DNA of 20,467 bases from a virus: the IMG/VR virus record IMGVR_UViG_3300037220_000022, positions 1-20,467 of that record; one strand, 5' to 3'. The notes under the pieces are model-generated. The model searched no databases, was not told the DNA's origin, and saw only the letters and a list, made by a program, of their open reading frames with translations. This document shows positions 15,724-20,399 of the stretch, piece after piece (the stretch's first letter is position 1; the number at the start of each line of letters is the position of its first letter). The position numbers were made by a program, and so were the translations under genes.

Positions 15724-15975
15724 ATGAAGGCTTCGGCAACTTTACACGACCCAGCACGCTCTGCAATCCGAAATTCCCAACCAACACGTAACGCGAAACG
15801 GCTACTCTGCTCCGAGAGAGAAGCGGCCGCGGTCCTTTCCGCGACGCCGCGATCGCTTCGCCTCTTGGCCGCTTTTCGCCTCATCAGGATCTTCACGATC
15901 GGAACGAGGAAATTTTTCAGACGCGAACGCGTGGAGGAACTACGAGCGCTCCAGTCTTCACGGTCTACTGCCTGA
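15724..15975 (+). CDS. HTH_17/excisionase-like DNA-binding protein
   Basis: This 83-aa protein starts at ATG 15724 with AGGAGGG 10 bases upstream. After a polar N-terminus (1-26) the segment LLCSEREAAAVLSATPRSLR followed by LLAAFRLIRIFTIGTRKFFRRERVEEL (about 27-73) follows the pattern of MerR/excisionase-type winged helices: helix-turn-helix, a basic wing ending in R-K-F-F, and a final 'REDLEAL'-like helix. The third helix is less regular than usual (LAAFRLIRIF where 'LIREGKLPA' is expected). It lies about 0.7 kb from the presumed attP, so a directionality factor or a local repressor role is possible. Its 3' end overlaps the frame of the next gene. Confidence 0.7.
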   Translation: MKASATLHDPARSAIRNSQPTRNAKRLLCSEREAAAVLSATPRSLRLLAAFRLIRIFTIGTRKFFRRERVEELRALQSSRSTA

Positions 15976-16460
15976 CGAATAAAGTCGACGGCAAAAAGTA
16001 CATCGGCCGGACCAGTCAACCCCTGCGTCGGCGGCTCTTCGGGCATTTCAGCAACGCCGATTGCGGTCGCCGACACTGCCTCGCTGAAGCGATCCGGCAG
16101 CACGGCCGGGAAGCGTTCGTCATCGAGCCGCTCTGCCTTGTCGACTCGATCGAGGAGGCCTACGACGCCGAGCGTCTCTACGTGTCCATCCTCGGGACGC
16201 GAGTCCCGAACGGCTACAACTTCGACCCTGGCGGGAAGAACTCGCACGGCGCCGACTATCGAGCCAGTCCCGAGACGCGCGCGAGGCTGAGCGCTTCTCT
16301 CAAACGCGTGCACCGGGCTAAGAAGCTTAAGCGCTGGCCCTGGGGCGTCGAGGACGACGGCGAGCCCAAGCCCCCGACGCGAGAGGAGCGAAAGCGCGCT
16401 AAGATGCGCGCCGCGTGGGACCGGTATTGGTCGACGCGGGGCAGTAGCGGTGCTAGTTGA
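15942..16460 (+). CDS. GIY-YIG nuclease with no standard start codon
   Basis: The frame ending at TGA 16458-16460 encodes a well-kept GIY-YIG domain: VYCLTNKVDGKKYIGRTSQP, then LRRRLFGHF, LAEAIRQHGREAF, and EEAYDAERLYVSILGTRVPN followed by GYNFDPGG. These hold the Tyr pair, the conserved Arg, the His and the Glu metal ligand (in DAERLY), and the 'GYN' end. A basic C-terminal tail (KRVHRAKKLKRW, EERKRAKMRAAWDRYW) could bind DNA. The frame is open back to TAA at 15789-15791 but holds no ATG, GTG or TTG before the domain; the first in-frame ATG (16182) is far inside it. ACG at 15942, 4 bases after GGAGG (15933-15937), would give MSAPVFTVYCLTN and is the best candidate. The gene overlaps the HTH gene by 34 bases. 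It may be a homing-type nuclease. Confidence 0.65.
   Translation, partial: TSAPVFTVYCLTNKVDGKKYIGRTSQPLRRRLFGHFSNADCGRRHCLAEAIRQHGREAFVIEPLCLVDSIEEAYDAERLYVSILGTRVPNGYNFDPGGKNSHGADYRASPETRARLSASLKRVHRAKKLKRWPWGVEDDGEPKPPTREERKRAKMRAAWDRYWSTRGSSGAS
16444..16460 (+). repeat. Direct repeat, left copy; candidate integrase arm site
   Basis: GTAGCGGTGCTAGTTGA here recurs at 16799-16815 with one difference (GTAGCGGTGCCAGTTGA). A shorter copy, CGGTGCCAGTT, is at 16470-16480. The copies lie on both sides of the presumed attP core at about 180-200 and 100 bases, as integrase arm sites do. The left copy covers the last codons of the GIY-YIG gene. Confidence 0.5.
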
Positions 16461-16469
16461 CTCGGTCAT

Positions 16470-16480
16470 CGGTGCCAGTT
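16470..16480 (+). repeat. Direct repeat, middle copy (11 bp)
   Basis: CGGTGCCAGTT is identical to the core of the right copy at 16803-16813 and differs by one base from the left copy at 16448-16458. Confidence 0.5.
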
Positions 16481-16643
16481 CTGGCGCAGTTACAAATGCG
16501 CTCTTCCGCGTCGTCGTGCAGCGCTATGCGCTTCAGTTGATAGCTCGATTATAGGCCTCTTGTGTTATCAATGGCTTGCGATGTGACGCATCGTGAAGCG
16601 CAGTCGCGCACGCCGCTACGAAATAGTACTGGGTCCGCTCGGG

Positions 16644-16703
16644 AGACTTAAAATCCCCTGACGCTTACGCGTCGTGTGGGTTCGACCCCCACCCCGGGCA
16701 CCA
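16644..16703 (+). other. Presumed attP core: 3' part of tRNA-Leu(UAA)
   Basis: The sequence matches a tRNA-Leu from the anticodon loop to the CCA end: loop CTTAAAA (16647-16653, anticodon UAA), 3' side of the anticodon stem TCCCC, a long variable arm GACGC-TTAC-GCGTC, a perfect T arm GTGGG-TTCGACC-CCCAC (16676-16692), CCCGGGC (16693-16699), A and CCA (16701-16703). No 5' half exists: there is no GCCCGGG partner or D arm in the 150 bases upstream, and the 5' anticodon stem (GGAGA) has a mismatch. So this is not a working tRNA. Tyrosine-integrase phages often carry such 3' ends to rebuild the host tRNA on integration. Confidence 0.8.
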
Positions 16704-16729
16704 TGCATCTTGGCGGATCGGCGTATTTT

Positions 16730-16750
16730 AAGTACCTCCGCCAGGTACTT
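16730..16750. repeat. Perfect 8-bp inverted repeat next to the att core
   Basis: AAGTACCT (16730-16737) and AGGTACTT (16743-16750) are separated by CCGCC, and TTAC follows on the + strand. It could bind a recombination protein or act as a weak stop signal; the sequence does not decide. Confidence 0.6.
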
Positions 16751-16758
16751 TTACAACC

Positions 16759-16781
16759 CGCTTTTTACCGCTTTTTACCGC
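16759..16781 (+). repeat. 10-bp tandem repeat with T tracts
   Basis: CGCTTTTTAC occurs twice in tandem, followed by CGC. It covers the end of the last integrase-operon gene (whose stop is at 16765-16767) and gives phased T tracts near the att core, so bending or protein binding is possible. Confidence 0.6.
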
Positions 16782-17040
16782 GACGCCGCTTCGGGGTCGT
16801 AGCGGTGCCAGTTGAGCTCCCTGGGAGTCCCGGCCACGCTGGAAGTTCCGGCCCCGTGATGTTCCCCCGAACGACGATGCCGGTGATCGTCATCCGCATC
16901 CTCTGCGGAGCCAATGCCTCCGAAATATCGCGGATCTCGATCTCTTGAAGTTCGAGATCCCAGGACGCCAGCTCTCCGCCCGGTCCAGCGTATTTCTGTG
17001 CCGCAACGTCCTTTGCTTCAAACTGAATGATGATCTTCAC
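16765..17040 (-). CDS. Small protein of unknown function, last gene of integrase operon
   Basis: On the minus strand GTG at 17040 follows GGAGGAAG by a few bases and overlaps the previous stop (GTGA), so this start is preferred over an upstream in-frame ATG at 17076. The 91-aa product starts MKIIIQFEAKDVAAQKYAG, has a central beta-rich part (WDLELQEIEIRDISEAL, MRMTITGIVVRGN) and ends in a basic tail TTPKRRRGKKR. No family is recognised. The opening beta strand and the even spacing of charged residues suggest a small folded domain, and the basic tail could bind nucleic acid. Its 3' end covers one of the candidate arm sites. Confidence 0.65.
   Translation of the reverse strand: MKIIIQFEAKDVAAQKYAGPGGELASWDLELQEIEIRDISEALAPQRMRMTITGIVVRGNITGPELPAWPGLPGSSTGTATTPKRRRGKKR
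16799..16815 (+). repeat. Direct repeat, right copy; candidate integrase arm site
   Basis: GTAGCGGTGCCAGTTGA matches the copy at 16444-16460 at 16 of 17 positions. It lies in the coding end of the small gene at 16765-17040, about 100 bases beyond the tRNA remnant. Confidence 0.5.
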
Positions 17041-17381
17041 GACTTCCTCCACGGCGACCGATCGCACGCCTCGCACAAGACCGGCTCGTTAATCTTAGAG
17101 CCCATCGACACCGCGGCTGGCGCCCCGCATCGTGAGCAGGAGACCTCACGCATTGGCAGCGCGTTCTCCCCGTCGATGAATTGCGGGACCTCCTGCTCGT
17201 CTTCGACCCTCGCCTTCTCAAACTCGACTACAGCCGCGTTCACGAGCTCACCGTCGGCGAACTCGATGCTCCATTCCTCCCGCTTCGGATCGAAGTGCGA
17301 TTTCAGAAATGCCTTGTTCACCGCCGCGGCGAGCGCGTCGCCCTTCGCCAGGACGGCCGCGACTTTCTCCTCGAGCTTCAC
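17037..17381 (-). CDS. Small protein with C-terminal zinc ribbon
   Basis: GTG at 17381 overlaps the previous stop (GTGA), with GGGAGG about 9 bases upstream; this 114-aa version is preferred to a longer open frame whose extra residues overlap the preceding gene. The N-terminal part (KLEEKVAAVLAKGDALAAAV, to about 25) is helical. A middle segment (EEWSIEFADGELVNAAVVEF, 35-54) looks like a mixed alpha/beta unit. The C-terminus holds a CxxC-17-CxxC ribbon (Cys82, Cys85, Cys103, Cys106, in SCSRCGAP and LCEACDRS). The protein may bind zinc and nucleic acid or protein. The family is not known. It overlaps the next gene by 4 bases. Confidence 0.7.
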   Translation of the reverse strand: MKLEEKVAAVLAKGDALAAAVNKAFLKSHFDPKREEWSIEFADGELVNAAVVEFEKARVEDEQEVPQFIDGENALPMREVSCSRCGAPAAVSMGSKINEPVLCEACDRSPWRKS

Positions 17382-17578
17382 GAATTTGCCTCCCGGATCC
17401 GCTTGAGATACTCGGCCCACGTCATGCGCTCCGGCTGCCCGAAGACGTCTAGCGCGACGGAGAAATTTTTGTGGAGCGCATGCTTTCTGACGAAGGCCTC
17501 GGTTTGTTCCTCGGTCCCTCCATGCACGCCGCACATGCACTCGCCACAGCTAGCGCCCAACAGTCCCGGCACGCTCAC
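17378..17578 (-). CDS. Small Cys-motif protein coupled to integrase
   Basis: ATG at 17578 overlaps the integrase stop (ATGA) and the stop overlaps the next start (GTGA). The 66-aa product has a Cys cluster near its start (SCGECMCGVHGG: Cys11, Cys14, Cys16, His19) followed by a helical body (EEQTEAFVRKHALHKNFSVA) and a short C-terminal helix (MTWAEYLKRIREANS). A small metal site is likely from the Cys/His spacing. No family is recognised. The strict coupling to integrase suggests co-expression in lysogens. Confidence 0.65.
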   Translation of the reverse strand: MSVPGLLGASCGECMCGVHGGTEEQTEAFVRKHALHKNFSVALDVFGQPERMTWAEYLKRIREANS

Positions 17579-18690
17579 GAGCTCGCTCCAGTCTCTTCCG
17601 GCGCGGCGGCCGCTTCCTGGTTTTGCTCCTCACTTGAGGTCGACGAGTCGGAAGTTTTCGCCGCCTCGAGGCTCTTCACGGCGTCGCGCTTGTGCGGCGC
17701 CGAGAGATGCGAGTAGCGGACCGTCATCCCGATCGTCTTGTGTCCCATGAGGTCCTGGACAGTCCGGATGTCGTGGCCGGCCATCACGAGCCGCGACGCG
17801 AACGTGTGACGCAGATCGTGCCAGTGAAAGTTTCGAAGGCCGGCGCGCTTCATGGCCGCGTCGAACCATCGCCGGTTATCCTCCGCGCGATCGGCTTCGG
17901 CCGAGGGCCCGGGCACGACATACACCGCGGCCGCGCGGCCGCGTCTCAAAACTCGAAGAGCCGCGAGCGCCGTCTCGTTGATCGGGATGTGGCGCCGCTC
18001 GCCGTTTTTCGAATTCTCAACCGTCAAGATCTTCCTCGTCCAATCGACTGACGTCCAGCGAAGCCGGTATTGTTCACCGCGGCGCATCCCCGTCGCGAGC
18101 GCCAGGTCGAGCTCGGCGAGATGAATCGAGCTCGCGATCGCGGAGCGCAGTGTCTTCTCTTCCTTCGGCTCGAGGAAGCGGACGCGCGCATTGTTCTCGC
18201 GCCACAGCCGAACCTTTTTCGCCGGGTTCACCGAGATCTTGTCGTTTCGAAATGCGAGCGAGTAGATTCCGGAGATCGCCGCGCGGTAGCGGTTGCGCGT
18301 CGCCGGCGCCCAATCTTCGGGCGCGCCGAGCACGCGCATGATCTCTTGCGCCGTCACCTGGTCGGCCGCGCGGCCGCGAAAGTGGCCGAGCAGGAATTCG
18401 ACGAAATTCAAATTGTGCTCGTAATGCTTCCGCGAGTGGCGAATCCGCGAGAGTTCGAGGAAGTCCCTCGTGAGCTCCTCGAACAGCGCAGACCGCGGCC
18501 GTTCCGGAAAGAAGCGTTGCTCGCGGACCTCGATCTTGCGTTTATGGTAGGCGTCGATCGCGAGCTGCAGCTTCGGTCCGATTTTTTCTCTCCGCATTCT
18601 TCGCGCGCTGTCCGCGTAGCGGATCCAGTAGACCCCGCTCCCTCGAGGGCGCTCGAACACTCCGCGCGGGAGCTCCTCAGCCTTTGGCAT
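17575..18690 (-). CDS. int: Tyrosine recombinase (phage integrase)
   Basis: This 371-aa protein would catalyse site-specific recombination between attP and a host tRNA gene. An N-terminal arm-binding-like part (about 1-60, with GVYWIRYADSARRMRREKIG) precedes a SAM-like core-binding domain (about 68-150) and the catalytic domain. Catalytic residues are visible: Arg203 in ATGMRRGE, Lys228 in ENSKNGER, His291 and Arg294 in HDLRHTFASR, His317 in LMGHKTI and the nucleophile Tyr326 in TVRYSHLS. All are present, so the enzyme should be active. A Ser/Glu/Ala-rich tail (about 343-371) is disordered. The start ATG at 18690 lies inside the end of the RHH gene. The gene faces the tRNA-Leu remnant about 0.9 kb away, with three coupled small genes between. 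Confidence 0.95.
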   Translation of the reverse strand: MPKAEELPRGVFERPRGSGVYWIRYADSARRMRREKIGPKLQLAIDAYHKRKIEVREQRFFPERPRSALFEELTRDFLELSRIRHSRKHYEHNLNFVEFLLGHFRGRAADQVTAQEIMRVLGAPEDWAPATRNRYRAAISGIYSLAFRNDKISVNPAKKVRLWRENNARVRFLEPKEEKTLRSAIASSIHLAELDLALATGMRRGEQYRLRWTSVDWTRKILTVENSKNGERRHIPINETALAALRVLRRGRAAAVYVVPGPSAEADRAEDNRRWFDAAMKRAGLRNFHWHDLRHTFASRLVMAGHDIRTVQDLMGHKTIGMTVRYSHLSAPHKRDAVKSLEAAKTSDSSTSSEEQNQEAAAAPEETGASS

Positions 18691-18931
18691 TTTTGCTCTT
18701 GCGCGATGTGAGTTCTCTGACGAGCTCGCCGTAGTCGCGCGTCACCCAGGCCGGTTTGTCGAGCAGATCCGCGTCTCCCGTCGCGAGCAGGGCATCGAGA
18801 TAGATCAAACCGCGAAAATATTCGGACGCGTTTTTGGCTTTGTGAGTTTCCGAGAGAGTCTTCACCGCCTGCCGAAATTCGGGGGTCAATCGGACCGACG
18901 TCGTGATGTCTCTCTTCGATTTTGATGGCAT
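18677..18931 (-). CDS. Ribbon-helix-helix-type regulator upstream of integrase
   Basis: From ATG 18931 the product has 84 residues: MPSKSKRDITTSVRLTPEFR leads into the beta strand and first helix of a CopG/Arc-like fold, followed by TLSETHKAKNASEYFRGLIY for the second helix. The C-terminal part (ATGDADLLDKPAWVTRDYGE) extends beyond the basic fold. Longer starts at 18961 or 18985 are in frame but add residues unlike the family; no start has a clear ribosome binding site. It is the first gene of the leftward operon and overlaps integrase by 14 bases. It probably binds operators in the divergent region just upstream. Confidence 0.75.
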   Translation of the reverse strand: MPSKSKRDITTSVRLTPEFRQAVKTLSETHKAKNASEYFRGLIYLDALLATGDADLLDKPAWVTRDYGELVRELTSRKSKNAKG

Positions 18932-19012
18932 GGCGTGAAACGTACTACGATGTGCATGCATATACAAGACCTTTCCGTCCGACACGCGTAAGTCATCTGT
19001 CGTACAAATGGC

Positions 19013-19042
19013 TTGACAGACTTAGGACGTTTGTCCTACAGT
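19013..19042 (+). promoter_or_regulatory. Rightward promoter with apparently leaderless start
   Basis: TTGACA (19013-19018), an 18-base spacer and TACAGT (19037-19042). Transcription would start about seven bases beyond the -10, at or next to the ATG at 19050, and no Shine-Dalgarno sequence lies before that ATG. This is the layout of a leaderless early phage transcript, like lambda cI from PRM. Confidence 0.6.
19023..19038. promoter_or_regulatory. Operator-like palindrome inside the promoter
   Basis: TAGGAC-GTTT-GTCCTA is a perfect 6-bp inverted repeat with a 4-base centre. It fills the spacer and the first bases of the -10, so a bound repressor would block the promoter. One of the RHH proteins nearby is a candidate ligand. 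Confidence 0.55.
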
Positions 19043-19049
19043 CCCCGCC

Positions 19050-19220
19050 ATGACCTACCGAAGACCGCAAGCCCGAAATATCAAATTCACGCTGCGCCTC
19101 CGAACGGGTGAGCTTTCAGCAATCAAATCCGCCGCCTGGAAGCGCCGCAAAACCGCGAGCGAATTCGCGCGCGACGTTCTTCTCCGAGAGAGTCAGCGCC
19201 CGAAGGCGAGCTCGCGATGA
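19050..19220 (+). CDS. Small RHH-like DNA-binding protein, first early gene
   Basis: This 56-aa protein starts at ATG 19050 directly downstream of the promoter and ends in an ATGA overlap with the next gene. The sequence NIKFTLRLRTGELSAIKSAA followed by WKRRKTASEFARDVLLRES has the beta strand (FTLRLR) and two helices of the ribbon-helix-helix fold, of the kind seen in plasmid and phage regulators. It is very basic. It could be the repressor acting at the palindrome just upstream, with the leftward RHH protein as the other candidate. No family name can be given. Confidence 0.7.
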   Translation: MTYRRPQARNIKFTLRLRTGELSAIKSAAWKRRKTASEFARDVLLRESQRPKASSR

Positions 19221-19435
19221 CGGAGAAACTTCTCGTCTCCCGCAAGGACGCGGCCGAAATGCTCTCGGTGAGTCTCCGCGTGATCGACGAAATGATCAGC
19301 TCCGGGAAACTCCCCTCGAAGCGAATTGGCGGTCGCCGGCTATTCGAGCGATCGGTGCTCGAGAAGTTCGCGAAGGGACCTGGCGACGAGTCCCCCGCGG
19401 CGGTACCACCCCGGCGGCGGAAGGCGAGCGCGTGA
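19217..19435 (+). CDS. HTH_17/excisionase-like protein
   Basis: This 72-aa protein, LLVSRKDAAEMLSVSLRVID followed by EMISSGKLPSKRIGGRRLFE, is a good match to the excisionase/MerR-type winged helix: helix-turn-helix, the 'GKLPskRIGGRR' wing and a final helix (RSVLEKFAKG). A short basic Pro/Ala tail follows. Start ATG 19217 and stop overlap neighbouring genes by 4 bases on each side (ATGA, GTGA). Of the two HTH_17 proteins in the window this is the more canonical. It could act in excision or in transcription of the early operon. Confidence 0.8.
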   Translation: MTEKLLVSRKDAAEMLSVSLRVIDEMISSGKLPSKRIGGRRLFERSVLEKFAKGPGDESPAAVPPRRRKASA

Positions 19436-19623
19436 GGCAGAACGACCAGGTCGAGCGGCAGCTCGCGCGGATGAACCCGCGCACGCGCCGCAAGCTCTTC
19501 GCGCTCGCCTACTACCTCATCGAAACGCGATCCGAATCCCATCTCCGCAGAGAAGGGAAGTCCCGTGGCTTTTTCCAAAACAGAACGACTTCGCATTCGA
19601 GTCACCGAAGACATGCTGCGTGA
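19432..19623 (+). CDS. Small basic protein of unknown function
   Basis: GTG 19432 overlaps the preceding stop (GTGA) and GGAAGG lies shortly upstream. The 63-aa product opens MRQNDQVERQLARMNPRTRR and KLFALAYYLIETRSE, a likely helical pair, and ends in a Ser/His/Arg-rich tail that overlaps the next gene by 59 bases. The first 45 residues look like a real short protein; the tail may be a by-product of the overlap. No family is recognised. Confidence 0.55.
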   Translation: MRQNDQVERQLARMNPRTRRKLFALAYYLIETRSESHLRREGKSRGFFQNRTTSHSSHRRHAA

Positions 19624-19885
19624 GATCCGCGCGACCGCCGAGCTCGATGAACGCCAGATCCAGGATCAGGCGCGCTTTCTCTTGTCGCTTGGATTACAGC
19701 GCCGGCGCGCGCTCGCTGGCAACGGGCCAGTGGGCGAGACACGGGCCGAGTCGGGCCCGGCTGTCCCGGCCAGTTCTACGAGTACTGCGCGCGACCCGGA
19801 AACGGCCCGGACCCAGATGTCCCTTCCCGGGACCGTCGGTCCCGTCCTGTCCCGAACGAAGGTGAAGAAACGAGGTGTCGCATGA
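19565..19885 (+). CDS. RHH-like protein with long disordered tail
   Basis: GTG 19565 with GAAGGGAAG upstream gives 106 residues. The first half, KTERLRIRVTEDMLREIRAT followed by AELDERQIQDQARFLLSLGL, has a beta strand (LRIRVT) and two helices in ribbon-helix-helix order. The second half (about 50-106) is Pro/Ser/Thr-rich and disordered, ending in a basic KVKKRGVA. The stop overlaps the next start (ATGA). This is the third DNA-binding candidate of the operon. Confidence 0.65.
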   Translation: MAFSKTERLRIRVTEDMLREIRATAELDERQIQDQARFLLSLGLQRRRALAGNGPVGETRAESGPAVPASSTSTARDPETARTQMSLPGTVGPVLSRTKVKKRGVA

Positions 19886-20139
19886 GCGAGCGGATTCGAA
19901 TTTTGCGCGTGTCGCCGGAGCTCGTCTGTCGAACGCTCGAAACGGGCAACCGGATAAACGTCCGCGTTTTGTCGGGGCTCCCAACCGGCGGCGCGAAGCT
20001 TCTTCGCGTCGTCAACGAAAAGAATTCATTCGCGTTCGTTTTCAGCCACGAGGCGTGGGCCGAGATCCCGGAGGGGCACGAGCCTCCGTCGTTTGACGTC
20101 TGTTTCGAGAGCATGCCGTACACGGAGCCCACGCCGTGA
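19882..20139 (+). CDS. Conserved-looking phage protein of unknown function
   Basis: This 85-aa protein starts MSERIRILRVSPELVCRTLE and continues with GLPTGGAKLLRVVNEKNSFA and FVFSHEAWAEIPEGHEPPSF, ending FDVCFESMPYTEPTP. The layout (beta strand, short helix, then alternating strands with a 'F.fvF.hE.WaeiPEG' section) resembles small phage proteins seen often in early operons, but a function is not known. The start overlaps the preceding stop and the end overlaps the next start (GTGA). Confidence 0.7.
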   Translation: MSERIRILRVSPELVCRTLETGNRINVRVLSGLPTGGAKLLRVVNEKNSFAFVFSHEAWAEIPEGHEPPSFDVCFESMPYTEPTP

Positions 20140-20399
20140 CCTGCGAGAAAGTCAAATTCGCCGACACCGTCGCGATCGTGTGTTCGCGAAGCCATCGCGG
20201 ATCTAGGAAGCCCTGTCAGTTCTGCGCGTCGCCTCACACCAAGCTCTGCGATTTTCCCATCGAGACTCACCCGACGGTCGGAGGCGGTGTGCTTGTCATC
20301 AAGACCTGCGATCGCCGGATCTGCGAACTGCACGCGAAGAGCGTCGGTGAGGACCGCGACCTCTGCCCGATTCATGCGAAAGAGAAGGTGCCAGCGTGA
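20136..20399 (+). CDS. Cys/His-rich zinc-binding protein
   Basis: GTG 20136 overlaps the previous stop (GTGA). The 87-aa product has three Cys/His clusters: CEKVKFADTVAIVCSRSHRG, PCQFCASPHTKLCDFP and TCDRRICELHAKSVGEDRDL followed by CPIHAKEK. The spacing CxxC...H/C and CxxxxC..H...C..H suggests two zinc knuckles. It shows no further domain. Similar small zinc proteins occur in early regions of temperate phages and may bind DNA or partner proteins. It overlaps the last, partial gene by 4 bases. Confidence 0.7.
   Translation: MTCEKVKFADTVAIVCSRSHRGSRKPCQFCASPHTKLCDFPIETHPTVGGGVLVIKTCDRRICELHAKSVGEDRDLCPIHAKEKVPA

Larger units (their letters stand above)
16461..16764. other. Attachment-site region without genes
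   Basis: This 304-bp stretch between the GIY-YIG gene and the last gene of the integrase operon holds no convincing coding sequence. Its left part (about 16485-16630) is less GC-rich than its surroundings. It contains a direct-repeat copy, the tRNA-Leu 3' remnant and an inverted repeat. Confidence 0.6.
18932..19049. promoter_or_regulatory. Divergent control region between integrase and early operons
   Basis: This 118-bp AT-richer gap separates genes transcribed in opposite directions. It holds the palindrome TGCATGCA (18953-18960), a loose dyad (TCTGTC near 18996 and GACAGA at 19015-19020), the rightward promoter and the operator-like palindrome described below. A leftward promoter is expected; TATATG on the minus strand near 18960 could be its -10, but no good -35 was found. 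Confidence 0.6.

Noticed and set aside
15900-15975. Programmed -1 frameshift joining the HTH protein to the GIY-YIG domain
   Set aside because: The only candidate slip site (AAATTTTTC near 15910) does not fit the X-XXY-YYZ rule well, and a slip there would remove the last helix of the HTH domain. An ACG start is simpler, though neither is proven.
16560-16703. A complete tRNA-Leu gene
   Set aside because: The acceptor 5' strand and D arm are missing, and the anticodon stem has a mismatch. Only the 3' part is tRNA-like.
16676-16948. Plus-strand frame of 90 codons starting inside the tRNA remnant
   Set aside because: It runs antisense to the better supported small gene at 16765-17040, starts in the att core and has no ribosome binding site or recognisable protein pattern.
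17181-18711. Plus-strand frames opposite integrase and the small operon (17181-17750, 18070-18711)
   Set aside because: They oppose a clear integrase with all catalytic residues; their products show no family pattern.
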